Positions 44,863 to 53,935 of a DNA stretch of 64,000 bases are shown one piece after another. Each line of letters begins with the position of its first letter. Positions within the stretch are counted from its first letter, which is position 1. The translations under genes and the position numbers were made by a program. The notes below the pieces were generated by a model that was not told the DNA's origin, made no database searches, and saw only the letters and a list, made by a program, of their open reading frames with translations. Source of the DNA: Cupriavidus oxalaticus (GTDB lineage Bacteria; Pseudomonadota; Gammaproteobacteria; Burkholderiales; Burkholderiaceae); NCBI RefSeq assembly GCF_004768545.1, contig NZ_CP038636.1, positions 1,116,001-1,180,000 on the forward strand, given 5' to 3'.

Positions 44863-45720
44863 ATGCCAAGCCAAGCTACCGTTGTTCCAGTAACTTATCG
44901 CGCGATGAGCGAGAAGGACCTGCCTGCAGCCTATGAGCTGTCGCAGACTATGCGCTGGCCACATCGCCTCGAGGACTGGAGCTTTGTCCTCGGCCTTGGC
45001 ACTGGCTTCGTCGCCGAAGAAGCCGGTGCGGTGATCGGCACCGGCCTGTGCTGGAAACAAGGACAGCAGGCGTCGCTCGGGATGATTATCGTGTCCCCGG
45101 CGCACCAGGGTAAAGGCATCGGCAAAGCGTTGATGAAACTGGTGCTGGAAGCCCTGGGGGAACGTTGCACACTGCTGAACGCAACGCCTGCCGGCCAGCC
45201 CCTGTACGAGCAGCTCGGCTTTATCGCGACCGGCACGATCCACCAGCACCAGGGAACGTTGAATGCCCTCGTTCACGCCCCGTCCTTTCCAGGCGAAGCA
45301 CTGCGCCAGTACGTCCCCGGCGATACCGAGGCCATCATTGCGCTGGGAAACCGCGCCACTGGCATGTCTCGCGACGAGGTCCTCAGGGCATTGCTCGCCG
45401 CTGGCGAGACAGTCGTGCTTGAGCGCCATGGCAAGGTCGCCGGATTCTCCATCATGCGCCGCTTCGGACGCGGCCATGCGATCGGGCCGGTGGTAGCGTC
45501 TGACACGGATCACGCGAAAGCCCTGATCGCCTATTGGTGCGGAGCCTACGCCGGCTCCTTCGTGCGCATTGACGTCACCGGCACGAGCGGCCTGCAAGGT
45601 TGGCTAGCGGAGGCAGGACTACTTCAGGTTGACACGGTGGTGGCCATGGCACGCCACGATGTACCGCAGACGGATAGCACGCTGCAGCAGTTTGCGATCA
45701 TTAGCCAGGCGCTCTGCTAA
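44863..45720 (+). CDS. Two-domain GNAT acetyltransferase, paralogue of the gene at 31449-32327
   Basis: AAGGAAG five bases upstream sets the start at 44863. The 285-residue product has an N-terminal GNAT domain (LGMIIVSPAHQGKGIGKALM is the acetyl-CoA loop). The second domain has VAGFSIMRRFGRGHAIGPVV, matching the paralogue's FAILRRFGRGATIGPVIAP. Both contain the RWPHR-x-x-DW segment near residue 40. Acetylation of an amine or amino-acid intermediate would fit the surroundings, but the substrate is unknown. A hairpin follows the stop. Confidence 0.83.
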   Translation: MPSQATVVPVTYRAMSEKDLPAAYELSQTMRWPHRLEDWSFVLGLGTGFVAEEAGAVIGTGLCWKQGQQASLGMIIVSPAHQGKGIGKALMKLVLEALGERCTLLNATPAGQPLYEQLGFIATGTIHQHQGTLNALVHAPSFPGEALRQYVPGDTEAIIALGNRATGMSRDEVLRALLAAGETVVLERHGKVAGFSIMRRFGRGHAIGPVVASDTDHAKALIAYWCGAYAGSFVRIDVTGTSGLQGWLAEAGLLQVDTVVAMARHDVPQTDSTLQQFAIISQALC

Positions 45721-45768
45721 GTCAGCGCACCAGCAGCTATCCGGAGATTTACAGGCGATCTCTCATAT

Positions 45769-45797
45769 AGCGACCGCCGGCTTGCGCGGCGGTCGCT
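45769..45797. terminator. Hairpin after the GNAT gene
   Basis: AGCGACCGCCG and CGGCGGTCGCT pair with a 7-base loop, followed by GTTGAATCTT. It lies between convergent genes and may act both ways. Confidence 0.65.
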
Positions 45798-45828
45798 GTT
45801 GAATCTTGCCGCGCCAGTCCATGCGCGC

Positions 45829-46212
45829 TTATGCGGCCTCGGCATTGAACTCGGACACGAACGCCGGCGCTGCTTCCATGCGATAGCGTTCATCCTGGCT
45901 GACGTAGTACATCGCGGACCGGCCCCGGCGCGCAAACGTTACACAACAGGCATGCTCGAAGCGCCCGAAGCGCGTGACGCCGATCCCGGGCGGATCCCTC
46001 CACTCCCATACACGCTGTTCCTCAATGCAGTCCAACACCCGATGCTGCGTCCGGGGATGCATGGATGAACTGAGCATCATGCTGATATAGCCGAACTCGC
46101 CCAGCGACGGATAGCGTTGCTGCATTGCCGCCCATCGTCTTTTCGGGGACATTGGGGGAACATTGCCGCCCCCCGTATCCCGCCCGAGATTCCCTCCTTT
46201 CTCCGCGTTCAT
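45829..46212 (-). CDS. Small hypothetical protein
   Basis: The ATG at 46212 (MNAEKGGN) has GGAAGG four bases upstream. The product is 127 residues with no signal peptide or membrane segment. Its centre (KRRWAAMQQRYPSLGEFGYI) is followed by an acidic-basic mixed stretch and RSAMYYVSQDERYRMEAAP near the end. I do not recognise a family. It lies 157 bp downstream of the acetyl-CoA synthetase stop on the same strand. Good start signal and plausible composition support a real gene, but only moderately. Confidence 0.5.
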   Translation of the reverse strand: MNAEKGGNLGRDTGGGNVPPMSPKRRWAAMQQRYPSLGEFGYISMMLSSSMHPRTQHRVLDCIEEQRVWEWRDPPGIGVTRFGRFEHACCVTFARRGRSAMYYVSQDERYRMEAAPAFVSEFNAEAA

Positions 46213-46369
46213 TTGCCTTCCGATATTTGTTGCAGGTTCCTGCCGGTTTTCAACCATGCGGGCTCGATACCGTTTCCGGTACGTCACGCATGGGATCCGC
46301 GGGCCATCGTGCGGCGGCCGGCCGCCTCTTGAAGCAGGGATACGTCGCGTGCCGGCCGGTTACGCTGAC

Positions 46370-48352
46370 TTACTGTGCTTGCCTGAGTTGAACCAGGATC
46401 GAGGGATCCTCCAGGGTGGAGAGGTCCTGCGTGATCTGCTCCCCTTTCGCGATTCCTCGCAGCAGACGGCGCATGACCTTGCCGGAGCGGGTCTTGGGCA
46501 GGTTGTCGGCGAAGCGGATCTCCTTTGGCTTGGCGATCGGGCTGATCTCGCGCGCAACCCACTCGCGCAACACCTTCGCGAACTGCGCTGCTTCCTCCCC
46601 CTGCGGGCGTGCGCCCTTCAGGACCACGAACGCGCAGACCGCTTCGCCGGTGGTGTCATCCGGCTTGCCCACCACCGCGGCCTCGGCCACGTCGCAGTGG
46701 GCCGCCAGCACCGACTCGATTTCCATGGTGCCCATGCGATGGCCGGATACATTCAGCACATCATCGATGCGACCGGTAATCGTGAAATAGCCGGTCTTGT
46801 CATGGCGCACCGCCCCGTCGCCGGCCAGATACAGCTTTCCTCCCAGCTCTGCCGGGAAGTAGCTTTTCCAGAACCGGTCAGCGTCACCCCAGATCGTCCG
46901 GATCATGGATGGCCAGGGCCGCTTGATGACCAGAATTCCGCCTTGCCCGTGCGGCAGTTCGTTGCCGGTCTCATCCACCACCGCGGCCATGATCCCTGGC
47001 AACGGCAACGTGCATGAGCCGGGTTGCAATGGCATTGCGCCCGGCATCGGGCTGATCATATGTCCACCCGTTTCCGTTTGCCAGAAGGTGTCCACGATCG
47101 GACAGTTCCCGTTGCCGACGTTCTGGTGGTACCACCGCCAGGTGTCCGGATCGATGGGCTCGCCCACCGAGCCGAGCAGGCGCAGACTGGACAGGTCGTA
47201 TCGCCCCGGGTGTACTGCCGGGTCCTTGCCGCTGGCCTTGATCAGGGAACGGATTGCCGTCGGTGCCGTATAGAAGATCGTTGCCTGATGCTTGCGCACC
47301 ATGTCCCAGAAGCGGCCGGCGTTGGGATAGGTTGGTACCCCTTCGAACACGATCTGGGTTGCTCCTGCGGCGAGAGGGCCGTAGGCGATGTAAGTATGGC
47401 CGGTCACCCACCCGATGTCCGCCGTACACCAGAATATGTCGTGAGGCTTGATGTCGAAGGTCCACTTCATCGTCAACGCCGCCCACAACAGGTAGCCACC
47501 GGATGCATGCTGCACTCCCTTGGGCTTCCCGGTGGAGCCAGAGGTATACAAGATGAACAGCGGATGCTCGGCCCCGACCCACTCCGGCTCGCAGGCTGCG
47601 GGCTGGGCGGCCATCACCGCATCCAGCCATAGGTCGCGTCCCGCAACCAGCGGAATGCTGGCACCAGTACGCCGGTGAACGACAACGTGCCTCACCGTTT
47701 CGCAACCGCCCGGCGCGAGCGCTTCATCGGCAATGGACTTCAGCGGCAGGGACTTGCCGCCTCGTACCTGCTCGTCGGCGGTGATCACGGCCACCGCGCC
47801 GGCATCGATGATCCGCTCGCGCAGCGACTTCGCGGAGAATCCAGCGAAGACGACGGAATGCACCGCTCCGATGCGCGCGCACGCCTGCATCGCGGCAATG
47901 CCCTCGATGGACATTGGCATGTAAATGACGACCCGGTCGCCTTTGGCGACCCCCATGGCACGCAAGCCGTTGGCCAGCTGGCAGACCTTCGCATGCAGCT
48001 GCGCATACGTGATCCGCGTGACCAGTCCATCGTCGGCCTCAAACACGATCGCCGTCTTGTCCGCGTTGCCCAGCTGCAGGTTGCAGTCCAGGCAGTTGTA
48101 CGAAACGTTGAGCTGCCCGTCCTCGAACCAGCGATAGAACGGCGCATGATCCTCGTTCAGCGTCCTGGTGAACGGCTTGTGCCAGCTGATGCAATCGCGT
48201 GCGTGCCGAGCCCAGAAGCCTTCGTAGTCTGCCTCTGCGGCCGCGCAGTGGGCCTGATAGGCCGCCATGCCCGCAATGTTCGCTTGATCCACGAACTGGG
48301 CGGGCGGATTGATGAGCTCGATTTCCTGTTGCAGCGGTGCAATATCAGACAT
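46370..48352 (-). CDS. acs: Acetyl-CoA synthetase
   Basis: The ATG at 48352 (MSDIAPLQQ) has AGGAAT upstream; the longer frame begins with TTG. The 660-residue enzyme shows the whole AMP-forming acyl-CoA synthetase pattern. It includes YNCLDCNLQ near the N-terminus, the P-loop [29 protein letters not shown], and the C-terminal [14 protein letters not shown] with the lysine that is acetylated in Acs. It activates acetate (possibly propionate) to acyl-CoA via acyl-adenylate. Its place here suggests that acetate is an end product of the surrounding catabolic genes. Confidence 0.93.
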   Translation of the reverse strand: MSDIAPLQQEIELINPPAQFVDQANIAGMAAYQAHCAAAEADYEGFWARHARDCISWHKPFTRTLNEDHAPFYRWFEDGQLNVSYNCLDCNLQLGNADKTAIVFEADDGLVTRITYAQLHAKVCQLANGLRAMGVAKGDRVVIYMPMSIEGIAAMQACARIGAVHSVVFAGFSAKSLRERIIDAGAVAVITADEQVRGGKSLPLKSIADEALAPGGCETVRHVVVHRRTGASIPLVAGRDLWLDAVMAAQPAACEPEWVGAEHPLFILYTSGSTGKPKGVQHASGGYLLWAALTMKWTFDIKPHDIFWCTADIGWVTGHTYIAYGPLAAGATQIVFEGVPTYPNAGRFWDMVRKHQATIFYTAPTAIRSLIKASGKDPAVHPGRYDLSSLRLLGSVGEPIDPDTWRWYHQNVGNGNCPIVDTFWQTETGGHMISPMPGAMPLQPGSCTLPLPGIMAAVVDETGNELPHGQGGILVIKRPWPSMIRTIWGDADRFWKSYFPAELGGKLYLAGDGAVRHDKTGYFTITGRIDDVLNVSGHRMGTMEIESVLAAHCDVAEAAVVGKPDDTTGEAVCAFVVLKGARPQGEEAAQFAKVLREWVAREISPIAKPKEIRFADNLPKTRSGKVMRRLLRGIAKGEQITQDLSTLEDPSILVQLRQAQ

Positions 48353-48442
48353 TGGCAATTCCTGTGGACGATGAGAGCGTGGGTGCTGCGAGTCCGGCCC
48401 GGATGCTACGGGGAACTCGCAGCGGTCTGCTCAGCAGTGGGG

Positions 48443-48467
48443 GCCCGGATTCCCTTACGATCCGGGC
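48443..48467. terminator. Hairpin downstream of the porin gene
   Basis: GCCCGGAT and ATCCGGGC pair around a 9-base loop, between the end of the porin gene and the start of acs on the same strand. No T-run is present. Confidence 0.45.
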
Positions 48468-48489
48468 ATCGCGGCAGGTCGCGGCAGGT

Positions 48490-49605
48490 TCAGAACTTGT
48501 GGCGAATGCCGACAACGGCGCCAAACTGGTTGGTACCGGGACGCACAGCTTCGCTGCTGACGCCCAGCTGGTCATTGAACCCATTTACGCCGAGGTTCGA
48601 CTTGCCGCGGTTCAGCGCGTACGACACCGTGCTGTAGACGTCGGTTCGCTTCGATAGTGCATAGTCGACCAGCGCCACGAACTGCCATGGATTGCCGGCA
48701 TTCGACTCTCGCAGATTCTGGTAGTAGGCAGAGCCAGCCACAGACAATGCGGGCGTAACCTGGTAAGCAGCGCCAAGCCAGGCGAGGTTCGACACCGTGT
48801 TGGCGAGGGCAACGCCCGGCAGGACGGCACCGTTGAACGCGTGCGCATACCGATACCCTGCATAGACCTTGGCCGAACCCACCGAGTAGGTCGCCGCCGC
48901 TGCCGCGCGCCGGATCAGGCTGTTGGTCGACAGCGCGGTAGCTGCCGAACGGTTCGACTGGTCATAGATGGCACCGAAGGCGAACGGCCCGGCGGCATAG
49001 CTTGCCGAGGCCGAATACGAACGTCCGTTGGTGAAATTCCCCGCGACTTCCTGGTTGTTGCTATTGAAGCTATACAGGCCGCTCAGGCTTAGTCCGCCGA
49101 ACTTGCCCATGTACTTGACCGAGTTGTCGGCGCGCGCTCCGCCCATGTACGGGTCCTGTGCGCCAACCGAGTACCGGCTGGCGATGGCCATCGGGTCGTA
49201 GGTAACGCCGAAGTCGAAAAAGGGCGTAGTGTGCCGTCCGAACGTAACCTGACCCCACCCGGTCTGCAGGCCGACGTACGCGCCGCGTCCGAACAAGCGA
49301 CCGCCCTGCGCCGAGGTACCGGTATCGATGTTGAACCCGCTTTCCAACAGGAAAATGCTCTTCAGTCCGCCTCCCAGATCTTCGACGCCACGCACCCCCC
49401 AACGCGACCCCGACTGGTTGCCCGACTGAATGGCCCATAGATTGGGACCGGCTGCGCCGGCGGCAACGGTGCCATTTGACGCTACTGCGTGGTTCAGGTA
49501 CTCGAATCCCACATCAGCGACCCCATAGAGCGTGACGCTCGACTGGGCGTGCGCGCCGGAACCCACCAGACATGCGGCCGACATTGCCAACATTCTATAC
49601 TTCAT
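48490..49605 (-). CDS. Gram-negative porin (Burkholderiales type)
   Basis: The ATG at 49605 has GGGAGGAGA upstream. The 371-residue precursor has a short signal (MKYRMLAMSAACLVGSGAHA) and begins the barrel with QSSVTLYGVADVGFEYL. It contains SRWGVRGVEDLGGGLKSIFL and LFGRGAYVGLQTGWGQVTFG, and ends in GIRHKF. It is a 16-strand trimeric porin paralogous to the one at 16925-17998. It probably supplies the periplasm with the substrate of the flanking binding proteins. An AT-rich leader with an inverted repeat precedes it. Confidence 0.92.
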   Translation of the reverse strand: MKYRMLAMSAACLVGSGAHAQSSVTLYGVADVGFEYLNHAVASNGTVAAGAAGPNLWAIQSGNQSGSRWGVRGVEDLGGGLKSIFLLESGFNIDTGTSAQGGRLFGRGAYVGLQTGWGQVTFGRHTTPFFDFGVTYDPMAIASRYSVGAQDPYMGGARADNSVKYMGKFGGLSLSGLYSFNSNNQEVAGNFTNGRSYSASASYAAGPFAFGAIYDQSNRSAATALSTNSLIRRAAAAATYSVGSAKVYAGYRYAHAFNGAVLPGVALANTVSNLAWLGAAYQVTPALSVAGSAYYQNLRESNAGNPWQFVALVDYALSKRTDVYSTVSYALNRGKSNLGVNGFNDQLGVSSEAVRPGTNQFGAVVGIRHKF

Positions 49606-49662
49606 GAAAATTTCTCCTCCCATTGCTTTGATTTACCCATTACCTGAAATGCACGGGGTCAG

Positions 49663-49700
49663 GCGAATTCATCATCGATATTTCTTCAAGATGAATTCGC
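49663..49700. promoter_or_regulatory. Interrupted 11-bp inverted repeat upstream of the porin gene
   Basis: GCGAATTCATC and GATGAATTCGC are separated by 16 bases. The pair stands 58 bp upstream of the porin start, in an unusually AT-rich stretch (about 49624-49840). It could be an operator or an mRNA leader hairpin. Confidence 0.5.
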
Positions 49701-49839
49701 ATTTTCATGGCTTCCTGAATGATATTAATATCTATTTTCAGGCACGCCGATGTTTATTATTGATGACCGTCGGATCAGGTGATATGTGATATTCTCTTTA
49801 TCGTTGATGCCACGATATCTACCTGATTATTTGAAGACG

Positions 49840-50769
49840 TCAGTATCCTTTTGCCCGATCGACAAGCCCGATGACCGGCTCGCCGTTTTCATGGCGGCGC
49901 ATATTGTCCAGCACAGCCATGGCAGCAGTATCCGGTCGGGTCATGCTGGCAATGTGGGGCGTGATCCATACCTTCGGGTGCCGCCACAATGGGTTGTCCG
50001 CGGGCAGCGGTTCGGGATGTGTGACATCGAGAATGGCGTCGCCGATTTGCCCGGAATCCAGCGCGGCCAGCAAATCCGCGTGGTTAAGTTGCTGGCCCCG
50101 GCCAGCGTGCACCAGTCCGGCACCCCGCGGCAAGGCGTTGAACAGGCGCGCGTCCAGCATGCCGCGCGTTTCGTCTGTTAGCGGCAGCAGGCACAAGAGG
50201 ATATCGGTACGTGCGAGGAATGCGTTGAGTTCCGCCTGACCGGCGTAGCACGTCACCCCGTCGATGCTGCGTTGCGATCGCGACCATCCCGCACAGTCGA
50301 AGCCAAACGAGCGCAGGCGCGCCAGCACTGCCTGCCCCAGAGAGCCTAGTCCCAGCACTCCGACACGCCGCTCTTGCGCCAGTCGCACCTGGATGGGACT
50401 CCAGTTCGACTGCGCCTGTTGCCGCCGATATGCCGGCATGTCGCGGTGGAGCGCCAGCACCGAGAACACCGCATACTCCACCATGCCCTCCACGATACCT
50501 GGCTCGATCATCCTCACCAGCGGCATATGTGCCGGTACTGATTTCAGATTGAACTGGTCAACGCCCGCGCCCGTTGAGAACACCACTTGGAGGTTGGGAA
50601 AGCGCTGTGCAATATCCTCGGGCGGCTCCCACGCCGCCAGGTACCGGACCTGCGCGGGGTCGCCAATATCGGGCCAGATGCGGAAATCAACATCCGCCCG
50701 CTCGCGCGCAAAGACCTTGGCCCACTGCTGGCCTCGCGCCGGATCTGCTTTGTAAATGAATGTGCTCAT
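49840..50769 (-). CDS. D-2-hydroxyacid dehydrogenase (GhrA-like), second copy
   Basis: GGAGACGCCT upstream sets the start at 50769 (MSTFIYKADPA). The 309-residue product has the NAD(P) motif GVLGLGSLG, the Arg in HAGRGQQL, the Glu of HPEPLP and the His of TPHIAS. It aligns along its whole length with the protein at 18690-19616, roughly half identical. It should reduce glyoxylate, hydroxypyruvate or another 2-oxo acid. Downstream on the minus strand is the AT-rich porin leader. Upstream lies the second binding-protein gene. Confidence 0.88.
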   Translation of the reverse strand: MSTFIYKADPARGQQWAKVFARERADVDFRIWPDIGDPAQVRYLAAWEPPEDIAQRFPNLQVVFSTGAGVDQFNLKSVPAHMPLVRMIEPGIVEGMVEYAVFSVLALHRDMPAYRRQQAQSNWSPIQVRLAQERRVGVLGLGSLGQAVLARLRSFGFDCAGWSRSQRSIDGVTCYAGQAELNAFLARTDILLCLLPLTDETRGMLDARLFNALPRGAGLVHAGRGQQLNHADLLAALDSGQIGDAILDVTHPEPLPADNPLWRHPKVWITPHIASMTRPDTAAMAVLDNMRRHENGEPVIGLVDRAKGY

Positions 50770-50921
50770 GTAGGGCGTCTCCGGTCTAAGAGCGGTTGTC
50801 GTTGAGAAGGCCAAACTACAGCGCGGCCTGGTTCACACAGGGAGCGTGCGGTCGCGAGACCGCCGCGATCATTTGAGGCACTGTTCAGCGGCCGGATGAC
50901 CCGGCGCTCCATGGGTCAGGA

Positions 50922-52541
50922 TCACGCATCGATCCACACGTTCTCGGCGAACATATAGCCCATCAGCCCCCCCAGCGGAATGGGCGACAGGCCCTTGAGC
51001 TTGGTCGTATGGGCGTCGATGCTTGCCAGGAACAACGGGATGCCGATGCCAGCATCCTCGTGAACCATCGTCTGCATGTCGGCATACATCTGCTTGCGCT
51101 TGGCGACGTCGGTCTCACCGCGCGCCGCTACCAGCAACTGGTCGAACTTCGGGTTCTTCCAGCGCGACTCGTTCCACGGCGCATCCGATTTGAAGAATTG
51201 CGTGAAGATGGTGTCGGCGCTGGGCCGCGGATTCACGTTGCCAAAGCCAACATGACTGTTGAGCCAGTGGTTCGACCAGTAGCCATCGGCCGGCATGCGC
51301 TTGATGTCGAGCTCCAGGCCGACACGCTGCGCGGCCTGCTGCAACACCAGCGCGGTCTCGACCGAATACAGCGCTGCGGGGGACGTCACCACTTGTACCT
51401 TGCCGGACACGCCAGCTTTGCGCAGGTGAAACTTCGCCTTCTCGGGATCGAACGGCCGCTGCGGCAGATCCTTGAAATAGAAGCGGTTGGTGGGGTCGAT
51501 GGGCTGGTCGTTGGCAACCACCGCATTACCGAGCGCGATGGTCTGCCGCATCTGCTGGCGGTCCAGCAAGTACTTCATGCCCAGGATAAAGTCAGGGTTG
51601 GCGCCGGGGCCCACGTCCTTGCGCATGATCAGGTCGGAGTACTGGCCGGATTGCGTCGTCATGATGGCGTAGCCCGGGGTCCCCTTCACCCTCGACACAG
51701 AACGCGGGTTGACCATCGCCACCAGGTCCATCCCGCCGGACAACAGCGCATTGAGCCGCGCGCTGTCGTCGGCAATGCCGACGAGTTCGATCTCGTCGAG
51801 GTATGGCTTGCCCGGCTTCCAGTATGCGTCGTTGCGCACCACCAGCGTGCGCACACCGGGCTTGAACTCCTTGATCTTGTAAGGCCCGGTGCCGATGCCG
51901 GCGCTGAAGTCGGTGGTGCCGTCCTTGACGATGTGGAAATGGGACGTACCCAGAATGACCGGCAGATCGGCATTGGGGCTGTTCAGCACCACCGTGACCT
52001 CGTTCGGGCCGGTGGCCTTCACGCTCTCGATCTGTTCGGCCAGCACCTTGGCCTTGGAGGTCGTGGCCGGATCCTTGTGGCGCATGATCGAGTACACCAC
52101 GTCGGCCGGCACAAGCGCCTTGCCGTCGTGGAAGGTCACGCCCTTGCGCAGCGTAAAGACCCAGGTCTTGGCGTCCGTGGTGTTGAACGTCTCCGCCAGC
52201 GCCGCCCGCGGCGTCAGGCTTCGGTCCAGCGAAGTCAGTCCGTTGTACACCATGTTGCAGCGCACGTAGTCGTTCTGGTTCGACTGCTTGGCCGGATCGA
52301 GGGTATCGGAGGCCGCTGCGGTGGCGACCGCCACGCGGATGCGTCCGCCGCGCTTGGGCGTCTGCGCATGCGCGCTCACCGCCGCGCCGGCCAAACCGCC
52401 GGCCAGCGTGGCCTGCATGCCCCCCGCCAGCAGCATCTTCAGGACATCGCGCCGGGTGGCGCCGTGTTTGAGCTCTTCCATCATGCGAAGGCTTTCACCG
52501 GGACCGACAAAGTTTTCCAACTGGTTACGGCTATCGCTCAT
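50922..52541 (-). CDS. Family 5 ABC substrate-binding protein, near-duplicate of the one at 39654-41273
   Basis: It has the same 539 residues, the same Tat-like signal (ATRRDVLKMLLAGG) and the same fold motifs. By eye over 90 percent of residues match the first copy. The nucleotide sequence of about 52120-52310 is practically identical to 40850-41040. Differences cluster in the loops between FELLIP-type strands of the C-terminal half, which could tune ligand choice. It lies between a 2-hydroxyacid dehydrogenase and a PuuB-like oxidase gene, all on the minus strand, so it is probably cotranscribed with them. Confidence 0.9.
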   Translation of the reverse strand: MSDSRNQLENFVGPGESLRMMEELKHGATRRDVLKMLLAGGMQATLAGGLAGAAVSAHAQTPKRGGRIRVAVATAAASDTLDPAKQSNQNDYVRCNMVYNGLTSLDRSLTPRAALAETFNTTDAKTWVFTLRKGVTFHDGKALVPADVVYSIMRHKDPATTSKAKVLAEQIESVKATGPNEVTVVLNSPNADLPVILGTSHFHIVKDGTTDFSAGIGTGPYKIKEFKPGVRTLVVRNDAYWKPGKPYLDEIELVGIADDSARLNALLSGGMDLVAMVNPRSVSRVKGTPGYAIMTTQSGQYSDLIMRKDVGPGANPDFILGMKYLLDRQQMRQTIALGNAVVANDQPIDPTNRFYFKDLPQRPFDPEKAKFHLRKAGVSGKVQVVTSPAALYSVETALVLQQAAQRVGLELDIKRMPADGYWSNHWLNSHVGFGNVNPRPSADTIFTQFFKSDAPWNESRWKNPKFDQLLVAARGETDVAKRKQMYADMQTMVHEDAGIGIPLFLASIDAHTTKLKGLSPIPLGGLMGYMFAENVWIDA

Positions 52542-52614
52542 GGTTGTACTCCTGTGTATCGATTAGGGAAGGCATGCAAGTCGCGTTGTTGAATACAGGA
52601 TCGGTTGGTATGGC

Positions 52615-53904
52615 TTAAGCCAGCCGATCCTTGAGCTGGTAGTACAGGCCAACGGCGGGCAAGAACCATGGCGCGCCGAAGTGTCCGGGAATGGCGGGCC
52701 AATCGCGCTCGCGCCATGGGTTGGCGGCTGCGTCGCCGGCCATCACGGCGGCCATGCGCTCACCCATGTAGACGGACATTTGAGTGCCGTGGCCGCTGTA
52801 ACCCATCGAATAGAAGAGACCGTCACGCTCGCCAGCATGTGGCAGGCGGTCCTGGGTCATGTCAACCAGCCCGCCCCAGCAATAGTCCAGCCGGACATCG
52901 GCCAGCTGAGGAAAGATTTCGGCGAGGCCGGCACGCAGGATTTCGCCGCTGGCGGCGTCCTGCTGCGGACTGGAGATGGCAAAGCGCGCCCTGCCGCCGA
53001 AGACCAGCCGATGGTCGGGCGTGAGACGGAAATAATGGTGGATGTTCGCCACCGTGGTGTAGGTGCGGCGCTTGGCCAGCAGTGCAGCCGCGCGCTCTGC
53101 CCCCAGCGGCTCCGTGGTCACGATAAAGCTGCCGATCGGCACGATGCGCCGGCGCAGCCAGCCAAAGCTGCCATAGCCGCCATGGCGGGTCGCGCCGGTG
53201 GCAAGCAGCACCTGCCGGGCCAGCACGGTGCCGCGCGTGGTGTGCAGGCGGTGTACCTGGCCATGCATGCGCTCAACGCGCTGTACACACGTGCCGGTAT
53301 GAATCTGTGCGCCATGGCGCTGCGCGGCCACGGCCAGGCCTTGGGCAAAGCGGCCCATATGCATCTGGCCGCTGCGTTTGTAGAGCAGGCCGCCGTGGAA
53401 GCGTTCGCTCTGGACCTCGGCACGCACGCGGTGCGCGTCGAGTATTTCCACATCGGTATCCACGCCATCGGCGATAAGCCTGTCCGCGCTGCGGCGCAGC
53501 GCATCCATCTGATGCGCACGGGTCGCGAGCTTGAGCTTGCCGTTGCGCTCGAAATCGCAAGCGATGCCCTCGTCGCGGATGATGCGCGCCACCGTGTCGA
53601 CCGCATCGTCGTAGGCGTGGTACCAGTCACGGGCCCGCTGCGCGCCAACCCTGGCAGCAACGTCGGCGTAATCCACCGCAAGGCCATTGTTGACATGTCC
53701 GCCGTTGCGCCCGGAAGCCTCCGGCGCAATGGTGGGCCCCGCCTCAAGCACCACGACGCTCGCGCCCCGCCTGGCCAGCGCCAGCGCTGCCGACAGCCCG
53801 GTGAAGCCGCCGCCGACGATGGCGACATCGACCTGGGGCGGCAGATCGTACGCATTCAGAGCCAGCGGAGGCACTGAATCTTTCCAATAGGAATCGAGCT
53901 TCAT
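52615..53904 (-). CDS. FAD-dependent oxidase, PuuB/OrdL-like (gamma-glutamylputrescine oxidase family)
   Basis: The start at 53904 (MKLDSYWKDSVPP) matches the usual PuuB N-terminus YW-x-DS. The 429-residue protein has the FAD motif VDVAIVGGGFTGLSAALALA, followed by PEASGRNGGHVNNGL, HYFRLTPDHRLVFGGRA and YSMGYSGHGTQMSVYMGE near the end. These oxidases attack secondary amines or N-acylated diamines to give aldehyde, amine and peroxide. The PuuC-like aldehyde dehydrogenase at 54833 on the same strand would handle the product. No glutamylputrescine synthetase (PuuA) is present in the window. Confidence 0.86.
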   Translation of the reverse strand: MKLDSYWKDSVPPLALNAYDLPPQVDVAIVGGGFTGLSAALALARRGASVVVLEAGPTIAPEASGRNGGHVNNGLAVDYADVAARVGAQRARDWYHAYDDAVDTVARIIRDEGIACDFERNGKLKLATRAHQMDALRRSADRLIADGVDTDVEILDAHRVRAEVQSERFHGGLLYKRSGQMHMGRFAQGLAVAAQRHGAQIHTGTCVQRVERMHGQVHRLHTTRGTVLARQVLLATGATRHGGYGSFGWLRRRIVPIGSFIVTTEPLGAERAAALLAKRRTYTTVANIHHYFRLTPDHRLVFGGRARFAISSPQQDAASGEILRAGLAEIFPQLADVRLDYCWGGLVDMTQDRLPHAGERDGLFYSMGYSGHGTQMSVYMGERMAAVMAGDAAANPWRERDWPAIPGHFGAPWFLPAVGLYYQLKDRLA

Positions 53905-53935
53905 AGTGATGTACGGGAGGGACCGCTGAGGGTTT

